Assembly (NCBI GenBank): GCA_033032175.1
Contig: CM065334.1
Location: 3,221,705 to 3,285,704, forward strand
Length of the DNA stretch: 64,000 bases
Origin: Saturnia japonica
Lineage: Eukaryota > Arthropoda > Insecta > Lepidoptera > Saturniidae
Direction of reading: 5' to 3'
Shown: piece after piece, positions 22,761 to 36,600 of the stretch
How positions within the stretch are numbered: position 1 is the first letter of the stretch
Layout of the letters: every line of letters begins with the position of its first letter
Notes under the pieces: model-generated
The model's input: only the letters and a program-made list of their open reading frames with translations
Database searches by the model: none
What the model was told of the DNA's origin: nothing
Made by a program: the position numbers and the translations under genes

Positions 22761-24299
22761 TTACTAATTAAACGGAATGTTAGGAATCTGTACCCTAATT
22801 GATCGCTACCATCGTACAGGTGATAACTACGTCAGTGACTCTCTTTTGTTTTGTTGCGTTTTGGGATTAACCAGCTGTGTTTATCCAACTATCGAGAGAC
22901 CTTCAGCGACGACCGCCAATGGATTATTACCAATCTCCAGATGCTCGCTGTTGGTTTTTGATTGTATTTTGCTTACCGTCAGACACAGCTTCGTACTACA
23001 TAACACAAAAAATTATAACATTTCTATTTATTGTTGAGCATTATAGAATAGCGTTAACGAGATAATAGGAGTAAAACTTCTTAAAAAGGCAGACGCGGCT
23101 AGCCTAAAAGCTTAAACTGTATTACAGATATACAATGTAAAGCTGTCTTTCTCCTTCTCTCTACGATATATCTTTTTCTCCCTCACGTAACGAAATCTGT
23201 CTATATGTGACGCATTCTTGAAGTTTCACTCTCACGAGTCGCCGCTTAAGAATTCAAAAACTTTTTTAAATTAACGTACAACCTCCGTCCCACTTTATGT
23301 GATGTGCTTATGACTGCCCCCTTCACCGTCTTGCCTACACGTAAGACACTTCTAGAAAGAATACTTTAAAAGCCTTTTCCGCTCCGGTATGCTTTTTGAA
23401 TACCATGGGTATTTTTGCAATTTAACGTCAGTAAAGTTTCATAAATTACTGTTAAATACTATTTCATTACTAACCCCAGAAACTAATATTATTAATGTGC
23501 TATTAAAAATAATGTAAATTTTATATTATCTTTTAAATTTAAAACGAGTTGTGGAATGCAATAAACCTAATGACATAAAAACTTCATTAGGCAATTTCCT
23601 TTACAATAAGTATGATTTGATCAAACTACAACTTAACATAGTAAGTGCTGCCAACTGTTGGTATTATTATGAAAAAAACATTTTTAATTACTTTATACAT
23701 TCAATATTTTTTAATTGGCAGTAAATATGTACATAAAACATAAATTAAATAATACAAATTAGAGTAGTATTAAATTGTTTGTCTTTTCTTCCCTTGATTT
23801 AAAAATAGGTAAAAAAAAATATAGCTCCGAAGGCGTTCAATAATTCTATGTACTCAAGCGCCATCTATTTCAATAACCCGAGATAATCTAGTAGCATCTC
23901 TGAATAAAGTATTTATAGCAAAACAGGCGACGTTTTAAATTATCCGTTGTATACCGTACCCCGTACGCGCTCCTTTTCTAGCACAGTAAATTTACATTTT
24001 TCATCTCTTTTCAAAATGTAAAAAAATTAACAAATGGCGATCATTCTATGACATTTCGAGTTATTAGTAAAATAATTGTTATACGGTGATATCGAATGTT
24101 TTTATTTACATTTCATAAATAAAACATAAGGCTTCGTGTTACAAAGATTAGGTTATTTACTAGAGGTAAATTGTGCGAGTTCTAAAAGACAGACAACAAA
24201 ACGATAACGCCTAGAATGCAAAAAAAACTTCATCTAAATTTTCAAAATACGCGCATATATTTTAGATTCCTTAGAGTAGAAATCAATCAAGATCATTGA
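22761..24299. other. Upstream region of the RGS7 homologue, nothing recognised
   Basis: AT-rich with no recognisable gene. Any promoter elements for the gene starting at 24556 would lie here or further upstream, but I cannot point to one with confidence. Confidence 0.3.
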
Positions 24300-24555
24300 A
24301 TATAACATATTTGTGTCAGAAATATGAGTAATGTTTAGTTCCGTGTTAGTTCGTAAACCGAAAGTGTATTACGCGGTAGAGGCAATGAAGCTATTTGTGG
24401 TGTTTTAAAAACTAAAAAGTGGAGGAACGATAAATTTTATGGATGTATGAACGTCAAAGAATATAGTACTCTGTAACGAGAGTTAAACGTGTTTTGTTTT
24501 AAAAAAAAATGGGAATGCTTTAATTTTCGTGTGTTGAGTATTTTTCAATTTTTAA
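24300..24555 (+). promoter_or_regulatory. Putative 5' leader of the RGS7 homologue
   Basis: Sequence directly upstream of the first coding exon. An in-frame TAA lies at 24553-24555 immediately before the first ATG, so the protein cannot extend further upstream in this exon. Transcription start is unknown; a distal non-coding exon such as 1-240 is possible. Confidence 0.35.
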
Positions 24556-24623
24556 ATGAAAATGGTTACGATGAATTCTGCAGAGAAGCCAGCACAGAAG
24601 GCCTGCCAACAGGGACCGTCTAG
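24556..24623 (+). CDS. RGS7: RGS7 coding exon 1
   Basis: Residues 1-22, donor TCTAG/GTAAGT, ending in phase 2. TAA at 24553-24555 fixes the 5' limit. A second ATG at 24562 (AAAATGG) has a better initiation context than the first and may be the real start, two codons later. The peptide ([18 protein letters not shown]) has no recognised domain. Assigned because its phase fits exon 2 exactly and the donor is strong. Confidence 0.7.
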
Positions 24624-27600
24624 GTAAGTCTTATTTTTTATTGAATGTTTTCTATTAGGCTGTGACATACATTAAGAATTCACCCATTGATTTTGAAATT
24701 TTTGGCGGGAATTCTTAAATATAATTTCCGAAATACTTTTAAGTATGTTTAGTATTATGTTTATTGTGTAGAATTATATAAAACTAGCTGACCCGCGTAA
24801 CTTCGTCTACGTCACATAATGGAAGCTCTCAAAAGGATTTTTTTTATAATAGCTCGGCACATTGACAGTACTGCCCTTAATGGTAAGCACAACAGAATCC
24901 AAACACAACGGTGACCACTGAGAGATCTAAATCCATCGAATTTTTTTCCATTTTAGCAAAAATTTTCACTGATACTCCGCTCCTATTGGTCGTAGCGTGA
25001 TGTTCTATAGCCTATAGTCTTCCTAGTTCCTGAGATTAGCGCGTTTAACCAAACAAACAAACTCTTCAGCTTTATAAATATTAGTATAGATATTATCCTT
25101 AAAAATTCCTAGTTTATAGTCAGCAAAGATTATTATTGGAAATCTTTATCACTACCCAGTAGCCAATTCTCAACTGTTCGGTTTATTGAATATGTTTTGA
25201 TTTTCTAACAACAAAAACATATCAATCACCAATACTGTTCATTTGGCAAAAAGTAGAGTCTGGGATACCTTTATGAATTTAGGTTTGATGATGACCATAA
25301 CAATAACAGCAAAGAACCAAAAATCAACTGCACTTTGTACAAAATTCACTTTTTGCATATTTCAACTTTTTTCAACTTCAGTGTTAGCTAATTTTATTAC
25401 CTTCAATACCGCTGGTTACTGCAAGAAAATGCCTTTTGGCATTAAGCTCACAAGTGAACAACATATACATTAATATTCATTCATTCATTCAACTTTGAAT
25501 TGTGTATTCAAAGTGTGTGTGAATATAATTTAATATAAAAATTAATTGTTTATTTGAGGTCTCTATCATAAATAGTTATATATATTCATATACATATATA
25601 ATTTATATTTGTATAATATGTATTTATAATTGTGTAGGCATATATATACAGTGGTGGTCATATAATTAGAAACACTTCTTATGAATAAAGAAAGTATAAC
25701 TTCAACATACAAATGTTGGTAAAAAATAATATACACATTCAATATTATTATTATTATTAAAGTTTTTAATGCAATTGATCATTATAAAACACATGTGGAA
25801 CTGTTGAAAATGTACTTAGAAAGGCTCGGCCAAGAAAAACTTCTCCCAGAGAAGATACGCTAATCGTTTGCGTTGCTAAAAATGACCCAAGTAAAGACTC
25901 CAACCAGATTAAAAATGAAGTTTTTTCGCCTGATGACCCAAGAAACATCTCGTCAAGACTGATATACTGAAGATTAGTGGAAGCTAAATTGTTTTGAAGA
26001 ATCTCTTGAAAGGTACTGCTTTTTACCAAGCATCACTGAGAGAAGTGATTATTATTTGCTAAAAAATATGTTAATTGGACAGTGGGAGAATGGAAAAAAA
26101 CGCTATGTTAGTCATCCTGTAAACAATGTTTTTAATTATAAATACACAAGGAGTATATCCCGATGTGGAGTTGGACCCGTTCGGAAGATTTAAGGAACAA
26201 TGGATTAATGGCAATACAAAATATCTTAGAGCACACAATGATTCCCTAGTCCGATGACCATTTGCCTGTAACCTGGGTCTTTCAGCATGACAATGACCCT
26301 AAACACATGGCCAATAGTGTCAAATGTTTCCTTAGCGAACACGTATATCCGTTTTAGACTGGCCAGCAAATATTATGATTTAAATCCGATAGAAAATCTC
26401 TGGCATATTGTTAAAAAGAATGTCCCAAACAAAGGTAACACCAGTCAAAACTAACTATATGAATTAGCCATGGGCGTTATCAGCTATTTCTGGCAATGGC
26501 TATCTAGCCGATATTTGGTTTCAATACCGGTATTGATATCCGTTGCCAAATATCGATACCAAAGCAAGTTTTCAATTATCTAATACGCGCATTGTTTTCA
26601 TTTGTAACTGATAATGTAAATATGCTACCTGCCATGATACTGTCAGTCTAACTAAACTACTAAAGTACCTCACGACCATACCAATCACGACCTTATGTCT
26701 ATCGCTACAAAGTTTAACAATATAACCTTTCATAGGTCAAACTATAATGAACAGTTTTCTTGGACATAATTGACCATTATAGTTTGATCTTCCAAACCTT
26801 ATTACAGTTATACCTTAGCGTTATAGAAATTAGGTCGTCTTTGGTTTATATTAATATTAGTAAAATTTTACTGGATTTGAACCGCTAGCCAATATTCGCT
26901 CCTTCTTTGTTTTGCGCGTAAGGAATCGCTTAGAAAGTGAGAGAAGGCATAATTATTTTGGTTATTATGGATATTATTGTTAGTTTGGTTACCAACATAG
27001 CGAAACGAGAATTGCTGAAATAAACAGCTATTGTGATAATGTAAGTTGGTTGACAGCGTCGCGTCATATTCAGTTGTTAGTACCTTGATATCTGATAGCC
27101 GTTGTTAGCTATATCAATACCGATACGGTACGTTAGAGACATGTCAACCGTTTTCAGTTACGTTTGGCTATAGCGGACACATGCTTAATATGAAGCATTT
27201 GTTGAAGCATGGAATTCAATCCTCCTAGAAAAATGTATGAAATTGATTGAATCAATGCCAGTCCTTGCAGTGCTGTTATTGAAAATAAAGGATAGGCTAC
27301 TAAATATTAATTATAACTTTTGGTAGGCTGTGAATAGTAGCTATTTCGTAAATAACAATATTAATTACTAATACTTAAAAAAATATTGTTTTTTAAAGTT
27401 TTTTGTTGTTGTTTCTAATTAGTTGACCATTATTGTTCATACCTTAAAACTGATTTAAATGTTTGTCCTTAATGTAATATTGAAACTGCACTTGTGTAAT
27501 GGGATTTATTTTGTTTTTCTAATAAATGATAAATCCTTGAACATATTGTTGTCCTATTTATTGTATAATTTAAAATAAAAACCATTGCCTTGAAGTATCT

Positions 27601-30600
27601 TACATAATGTCAAGAACCCTTGGTAGTGTTTCTAATTATAGGACCACCACTGTATATTTTTTGTATGTAGATAGATTTATTATTATATTACTTATGTACT
27701 TTTGATTCTGTGATTCTGCACACCATGTCACTAACACAACTCAATACTTTGTATCTTGGTGTAGGTAGGTCTCCTGCGATACAGGATTTATATCCTAGTG
27801 CATATTGTAATGCACTAATAACTGAACACTGTAAAATAGGAAAATAACTGTTTATTCTTTGCTGCTGTCAATATATTCTTTTTATGTCCACTGAGCTGTG
27901 TTTATTGCTGTCTGATATCCTACCACAGTGTTTTAGTACCACCTGAAATTTCTCCTCTCGTGAACATGAAAATCCTCCTTACTGAACATTTACCCCATGT
28001 ATTTTTCTTTTATGTATTTATCATTTTCAATATTACCTATGCACCAGGTTGTTGCACCTCTATTACATTTATTTGACCAACACTCCATGGCACTGCTGTC
28101 AAGGCACCTGTGTAACCTATCATTGTTCTCAATTTTCATACTTGCCTACAGCTTATTAAATTTACGTTCATAGTTACTGCTCCGCTTCTTATGATTGTAG
28201 TGTGAAACTATATAACCTATAAACCTTTCTCAATAAATCTATACTAATATAATAAAGTGGAAAATTATTTTTGTTTGTTTATACATGCCAATCTCTGATA
28301 CTACCAGTCGGATTCGTAACTTTATTTTGTGTATGATAGCCAGACTCTCCAGGAATAGTATTATAGGCTATTTAAGATTAAGCTACAACTCTCAGGTAGT
28401 TTTAAATATCGCTTTTTGTTAGGTAAGTCGGAAGTTGAAGCCCTCCCGAACTGCTTTAACCGCGTACGCTGGCATAATCGTTAATTATACGCAAATACAA
28501 TGTTTTACAATAATATTGGTCAGTAGTATATTTAAAAAAAAGTCAGCGATATCATATGCCTAGATAAGCCACAATAAGGTATTTTGTGGCAAAGATTTGT
28601 TGAAAATTATAAAGTCTTTTATATGCATTATTTTTAGACATTGCATATTAATCCTTGCAAACAAAAATTACTTCATCATAAAGACAATTTTATGAAGTTA
28701 TTTTTTGCTCTTTAGTGTATGCTATTTGGGCACATAATTTAGGAAATAATTTGTACTTGCGGGAAGACCAAATATGATAGACTACATGGGTGTATTGGAG
28801 GTGCGGTGTTTGTCGGATAAAATTACCACATACATACATAATCAAAACATAATCAAAATATAAACATAATCTTTCATATCTGACTGGTTATTCTAGAGAT
28901 TAGCATGTATGAACAAACAATCTCTTGTGATTTAAAATTATTATTATATAGTGTAGATAATATATATGTATATATAATGTTTCATATTTTAATCATATGT
29001 TTTGTATAACATACTAATTTTGTGTGCTTATCTTATCTACTAACCTTAATTTTATGTTGGTTTTAACTGTTTGTTAACTGTTGTATGTTGTTGTTACAAG
29101 TTAACTTGGATCTATAGCTATATCTATAGACTGCAGTGACCACTTAACACTAGGAATAGACACCATCATTCTGTCCCGCTCCAACACCGATATAAAAATG
29201 GGGCTGTTGCGGCCAACCGGCACACAGAGTGTCAAACGCTATTCAAGAAAACAAGACTCAAAACCCTGAAGACTTGCAAGAAGCTCTGTTTCAAGAAACC
29301 GAAGCACTGGATAGTATTAAGAATTATTGTAAGCGGCCATTGTGAAGATTGAATACAGCGACTTCATTTTGGTGTTCGTGTGTGTCATTATCTTCAAGAA
29401 AATTTTCACCCGTCAGCGACCCAGTCCACTTAGTTCTCCGTAGCTACGCCAGCGCCACGCCTCCGTGCGTGTACACGGCACCTCACTGCGTGTGTGCCGA
29501 TCTGTTTCGCTCTCTTCACGCCTGGTAGGTTCGGGTGTGAACAGAGGTGGTCGCAAGTAGTGAGTTGGGCTTGCGTATACTGGTTTGCAGCTCGTTGTTT
29601 ACCGTAGTACGTATTCGCCGTGGTACCGAGTCCGAGGGTCGATCGGACGCCACGACGCGCCTTACTTTCGTTGTGCGGGCCCGCTCGGTACTGTTATCGT
29701 TGTGCTTACCTAATTGTTTTATATAGTCTATGACCTGGAATAACACATAGGGTACTTTTTATCCCGGTAAAAGTCATAGTTTAACCAGTGTTATCCTACA
29801 AATATACTAAATGGAAAGTTTCTATATTTGTTACTCAATTACGCAAAAACGGCGATTTTTTTGGTTTGTCGAGTTCCGAGATGAGTCTGTATGACCAATA
29901 ATACGCAGACGAAGTCGCGGGTACCAGCTATATTATATAGTACTATTTCTATTTATAGGAAATATTTTTTCTTTTCTCAGTAGTTTCAAGTTCTAGGCCA
30001 ACATTTATTACTCGTTTAGGTTTATCGCTATGTTTTCCTTCATCATAAGCTGATGTTTGAGAGTGGGAGAAAGACTTTTGAAGTTCTATCGCCACATCTA
30101 TTTCTGCCAGCAAGCATTATTACTCATGCTGCCGAGTTCCATTTCAAAAGGTGTGGTTGGCAACACCGCAGCACATAAGCTGTTCCAAATTCGAAATTTC
30201 TCTGTAGCCAGATTAGTGAAAAACCTCTATCCTAAAGAAAGATCACAGCCGAATTGTAATTGTAACTTTCCTCATTTTTATTTTACTTTATTCTTTAAAT
30301 TCATAATGTGAGAATAAAGAAACATGTATTTGTATATTGAGGAAGACACTGCTACCTGAGACACAGGTTATATCTAGTTCAGGTGACAGGGTTCAGCGAT
30401 ATTGGGTGTTATGTATAGTGTGAAAAATAAATCATTATATTAAGTAATACGTGAGAAGGAAACTTCAGACACCTTTTTAAGTGTATTGCGTGCAGGGAAG
30501 TCTGTGAGATTTGGCATGGTTAAAGTTTATATGGAGAAGGAGTACAGAAAGCTAAAATTTATCTATAATATCTATTACTAATATATTAAATTAAATAATA

Positions 30601-33600
30601 ATTCACACTGCAAATGTCAAAAAGAAAATAGTCTATGATTAAAAAGTTGCTGGTCGAATTTCGATCATTGGGTGACCGCTAGTTTTTATGATTATTATTA
30701 AATAACCTGGTGTTGGGTTCCTGTGGAAAGTATGGTTTCCAGAACTCCTTGAGGAAGGTCAGACACAATCTAGTGATACCAGTTACAAACGTCCATAGGT
30801 TACGGTAGCCACTTACCATGAGGTGGGCAGTATGCTTGTCTGCCACCTTATTAGTTGCATAAAAAAGTAAACAAAATCTATACTAAATACTTCCTAGATA
30901 ATGCATTATCTATTGTATTTTTATCATATCTACTTGTATTTTAAGGGATGGCTCGAAATGCGTTAAAGAAGATAAAGAGAAAGAAAAAGACAGGGAGAAG
31001 AAGGAGAATGCTGTATCAAGTCTGCCTCCAAGCGTGCAGGCCCTGATAGCAACAATACCCTCGCCAGAGGAATCGCCAAACTATCTCATTTACAAAAAGG
31101 TAAAGTACTACAATGGTAAAGTATGTCAAATATTATATTATCTCCGTGGCTAACAACTAAAATTATTTTTTTTACCGACTGCCAAAAAAGGTTATGTTAT
31201 GTGTGAATATATATTTCTTTGGCATGCTCTGTAGCCTAAACGGCTATTTGAAATTTAGCATAAGAGGTCGTGTTATTAGATTCCTCTAATAATTGTGGGA
31301 GTGAAAATATTTTTGAAGTGAAAAATTCTTTTAGCGCGGTACGCATATTTTTATATGAGATAAAATCTCTGGACTCGTGACACCGTTACGAGACGCAGCT
31401 ATAGTGTGTGCATATATGCATGTATATATAGCAGACCGCGAACACGTCTAGATAAACAAAAAAAAACATTTATTGCTATAAAATTTTCAACAACTGTTTT
31501 GCCTAGTGTGTAAACAACCGATAATACAACAATCGTTAACTCCCGATTAATAAATATTTTTTAAAATAAATCTAATGTTACGATATCACAGCAACATATA
31601 AGGGGGATAGACGTTTAGTTTGGCGTTTCGCCGTAGGGATCAAGTTTTCAATTCTGTCAGCACTCCCGGAGTGCAACCCGTAATTTTTTTTTTATTAGTC
31701 AACTCTGTTTTTTGTTTCCTTTGTAAGAATTTTTTATATAGTAGCGTGGTAAAGTTTTTTTTTTTTTTTAGGCTTAGTCGCTTGGGCGACTATGTTGCCT
31801 GTGTAATTTAAACTTCACAAGACAATTTCCAAACAACATAAAACCAATATTAACAATTACTTAACTTAATTTTAAATAGCTCCCTAGCAAAAAAAGACGA
31901 AGGGTCGGCCAAAATGGAATTATATATACCAATGTGGAACGAACTAGAAGCATTAAGTTTAGACCTAGTGGATTCACTACGAACACACTCCACCAGAATG
32001 TGGTGCACATCATCTATGATTCCGCAAGTCGGACACATTGGAGATGGCGTTTTATGCATCATAAATGCGAATTTTTTCGATGGAATGTGTCCCGAGCGTA
32101 ATCTCATTCCTGTTATGGCTTCTTGCCGATTAATTGTGATATTTTCTATCCAAGGAGTCTTTAAAGGATGCGGTTGTATCGTTTTATACCATATTCCTTT
32201 GGATCTAGAGCGTTCGTCGAAGTATTCTTTCCAATGAAAATAGCAGTCATTTTTTAACATGTAACATAAATCAAAATGCGTTGGTAATACTTTAATTGGA
32301 ATACCGTCGGAAGATCCTTGCCTGGCTAAGAGGTCAGCTCTTTCATTCCCGGCTATGTTTATATGAGATGGTATCCACTGCATAACAATTACTCTGTTAT
32401 TCTTCTTCAAATCAAGTAATTGTTTTAAGATAGTGTAGGCTAACGGTGTTCCTCGAAAAGTCGAGGTACATCTAGCTACATGTTGAAGAGCACTTTTCGA
32501 GTCAGTTAGTATAACAACTTCTATAGAGTCAGTTGACTGAACAAACGCTAGAGCTTCCGAAATAGCTAATAACTCAGCATGCATAATTGAAACATTTTCA
32601 TTAATTTTGAATTTCATAGAAGTTTCGTAATTTGACTCAAAAAATGCGGCACCTATATAATTCCCATCTTTAGATCCGTCTGTGTATATTTTTGTAAACT
32701 TTTGATATTGGCAATTAATATATTGGTCACAAATAGTTTTTATTTGGAGGGAATTATATTGACGTTTTGGTTTCGTGATACCATCTATATTTAGCCTAAT
32801 TGTTAGGTCTATGCTGTCAACCCACGTATGTAAGGAAAACATTTCAAGATTTATGCTAGAGTGTATTGATATATTTTTAAAGCTAATATACGCACAGGCC
32901 AATAATGGTTTCTTTTTATTACGCCAATAACGTGTTTGAAGAGAAGTGGATAATTCATCTATTAGCTTAACGAGGTTGTTTTTCACAAATGATTTAGATT
33001 TAAGTAAAAATTTTCCAGCTAAATACTTTCTCCTAAGGTGTAATGGATATATGCTCAGTTCACTTTCCATTATGTGGATAGGAGTACTTTTAACAAAACT
33101 CCCAATAATTCTCATAGCCTGATTTTTAATTTTATCAAGTTTATATAGATTAGACTGAGCACTATTATCATAAAGAAAGCTACCAAAATCAATTCGACTC
33201 CGAATGATGTTGATATATAATCTTATTAAATGTTTTGGGTGGACGCCCCAATTAGAACCAGCTAAAACTATAAAAACATTAAGAAATTTCGAGGTAGATT
33301 CTGAAAGTCCATTAATATGTTTACTCCAGTTTAGAGATCGATCCAACCACATCCCAAATATTTTACTGCGTCAGTTATTTGAATTGGAATACCTTTAATT
33401 TTGATGTCTATGTTGTTTCTATTTACACCCTTTTTAAAGAGACAGATATTACTTTTTGTTGGTGAAATTTCCAAACCGAGGTCACTTAACATAGATTGAG
33501 TTTCATTAAGAGCTACTTGTAAATGAGTGCTTGCTTCGGAAATATTTTTACAGACTTTGTATAAAACAAAGTCATCAGCATATTGAGATATAAAAATATT

Positions 33601-36600
33601 TGATATCTGTTTGCATATCTTCGCGGTAGCTATATTAAAATGCAAAGGAGATAAAGGGTCTCCTTGGGCAAGACCTCGACTTGCACTTCTCATAAGAATA
33701 TGTCCCTCTGATTCTATTGTAAGTGTTCTTTCTTTAAGAAAAGACCACAGATATTTGCAAATCCTAGACCCCAAGCTTATATTGTTTTAGATAGTGTATG
33801 ACCTGGAATAACACATAGGGTACTTTTCATCCCGGTAAAAGTCATAGTTTAACCAGTGTTATCCTACAAATATAATAAATGGAAAGTTTCTATATTTGTT
33901 AGTCTATTACGCAAAAACGGCGATTTTTTTGGTTTGTCGAGTTCCGAGATGAGTCTGTATGACCAATAATACGCAGACGAAGTCGCGGGTACGAGCTATA
34001 TTATATAGTAGTATTTCTATTTATAGGAAATATTTTTTCTTTTCTCAGTAGTTTCAAGTTCTAGGCCAACATTTATTACTCATTTAGGTTTATCACTATG
34101 TTTTCCTTCATCATAAGCTGATGTTTGAGAGTGAGATTTTAAGAGTAGGAGAAAGACTTTTGAAGTGCTATCGCCACATCTATTTCTGCCAGAAAGCATT
34201 ATTACTCATGCTGCCGAGTTCCATTTCAAAAGGTGTGTTTGGCAACACTGCAGCTCATAAGATGTTCCAAATTCGAAATTTCTCTGGTGCCCGATTAGTG
34301 AAAAACCTCTATCCTAAAGAAAGATCACAGCCAAATTGTAATTGTAACTTTCCTCTTTTTTATTTTACTTTATTCTTTAAATTCATAATGTGAGAATTAA
34401 GAAACATGTATTTGTATATTGAAGAAGGCACTGCTACCTGAGACGCAGGTTATATCTAGTTCAGGTGACAGGGTTCAGGGATATTGGGTGTAATGTATAT
34501 TGTGAAAAATAAATCATTATATTAAATAATATGTGAGAAGGAAACTTCAGACACCTTTTTAAGCGTATTGCGTGCCCGGAAGCTTGTATGATTTGGCATG
34601 TTTAAAGTTTATATGGAGAAGGAGTGCAGAAAGATAAAATTTATCTATAACATATGTTATCAATATATTAAATAAAATAAATTCTAACCCAACCGAACTT
34701 AGACCCCCAAAATATTGACATTGTCACTCAATGAAAAGTGACAGCAAGTGATATAACATCCGTTGTTTAGGTTCATACTGCAAGTGTCAAGCAGAAAATA
34801 GTCTATGGTTAAAAAGTTGCTGGTCGAATATCGATCATTGGGCAACCGCTAGTTTTTATTATAATTATTAAATAACCTGGTGTTGGGTTCCTGTGGTAAG
34901 TAGGGTTTCCAGAACTCCATGAGGAAGGTTGGAAACAATCTAGTGATACCAATTACAAGCGTCCATAGGCTACGGTAGCCACTTACCACGAGGTGGGCAG
35001 TATGCTTGTTTGCCACTTTATTACTTGCATAAAAAAGTAAACAATATCTATACTAAATACTTCCTAGATAATGCATTATATCTACTTGTATTTTAAGGGA
35101 TGGCTCGAAATGCGTTAAAGAAGATAAAGAGAAAGAAAAAGACAGGGAGAAGAAGGAAAATGCTGTATCAAGTCTGCCTCCAAGCGTGCAGGCCCTGATA
35201 GCAACAATACCCTCGCCAGAGGAATCACCCAACTATCTCATTTACAAGAAGGTAAAGTACTACAATGGTAAAGTATGTCAAATATTATATTATCTCCGAG
35301 GCTAACAACTAAAATGATTTTTTTTTTACCAACTCCCAAAAAAGGTTATGTTATTAGATTCGTCTAATAATTGTGGAGGTGAAAATATTTTTTTAAATAT
35401 TCAAGTGTTTTTTAAGAAATTTTTTATATAGTAGCGTGGTAAAGTTACTAAATTGTCCCTGTTGGTAAGCGCAGTATAATCCGAACACAACGGCGACCAC
35501 CGAGAGATAATAATCCACCGACTGTCACCGCCGTCATAAATCTAACTAGATACGCATAGACAACATGCAGTTGCTATGACGGTCTTTTCACCACATTAAT
35601 GGTGGTCGCGACCCATTTGGGCTAAACAACTCTACCGCCCCGCTATCGCCATTTCCTCGTTGGCGACTCTGCAGGGTGCACCACATGCAGATGAGTTTGG
35701 CTTGAGCGTCTAAAGATGTCTAGTTTTAAAGATTCAGACACCCCTTATACCTATTGCTTTTTGTAGGACACGACAATTGTGTCTGATCGCGTGATCTGTG
35801 GATCGCGACCACGGGGTTTTTACCCAACTGCTTTGTGACCACCATGCACAAAATGAACCCTTCAAAGTGGTTCCATGCGAGTGATAGGCTCTGATATAGG
35901 TTTGCTATAAAGACGGTCTTACCTGTCCTGTTTTTTACTTTAATTCTTCAATCTTCAGATGGAGGCCCTTATTGAGAAGATGCAGGATGAAAACACCGGA
36001 GTCCCTGTGAGAACTGTCAAGAGTTTCATGACTAAAATACCATCAGTGAGTATTTTTTATTTCGCATTGGTCAATAAAAAATATTGGAGCTACCTTCCCA
36101 TTATTGAGTCAGTTCAAAATGCAGATAACAATACTGATGGTAGCCTTTTCAGTGCATTATAATATCGTATATTCATGACGTTTTTGGCGGTTTCCGTACC
36201 TCAGAAGTAAAAAAGGAACCCTTATAGGATCACTTCGCTGTCCCTCTGTCTCTCTGTCAAAACCCTTTTTCACAGGAGTGAGAGGAGGTATCAAGTTGAA
36301 ATAACAAATACTCAGGTCTGCAATCCCTTGGAGTTGTGAAAAAATCAAACTTCTAAGTAAACCCAATAAAAAACATATATTTTGTCATTAACATATTTTA
36401 ACAATTGCAAAGGGAATAAAAACCTTTAGGTACTTCCAGTTGACCTAGAATCATAAAATTTGGCAAGAAGCAATGTCTTGTAATGTTATCTTATTATTTT
36501 GAAGAATGTGGCTAATCAATTACAGAACCTTCGGTGCGCGAGGCCGACTCGCACATGGCCATTTTTTTCAATTCGAATGTATATTTTTACGGATTTTCAG

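Noticed and set aside
25766..26029. 87-codon minus-strand frame as a gene
   Set aside because: Antisense to the decayed Tc1-like element, no recognisable domain.
30057..34393. Paired open frames 30057-30311 and 34121-34393 as a conserved small protein
   Set aside because: They are duplicates by position only; in contrast to exon 2, most differences between them change amino acids, and no domain is recognisable.
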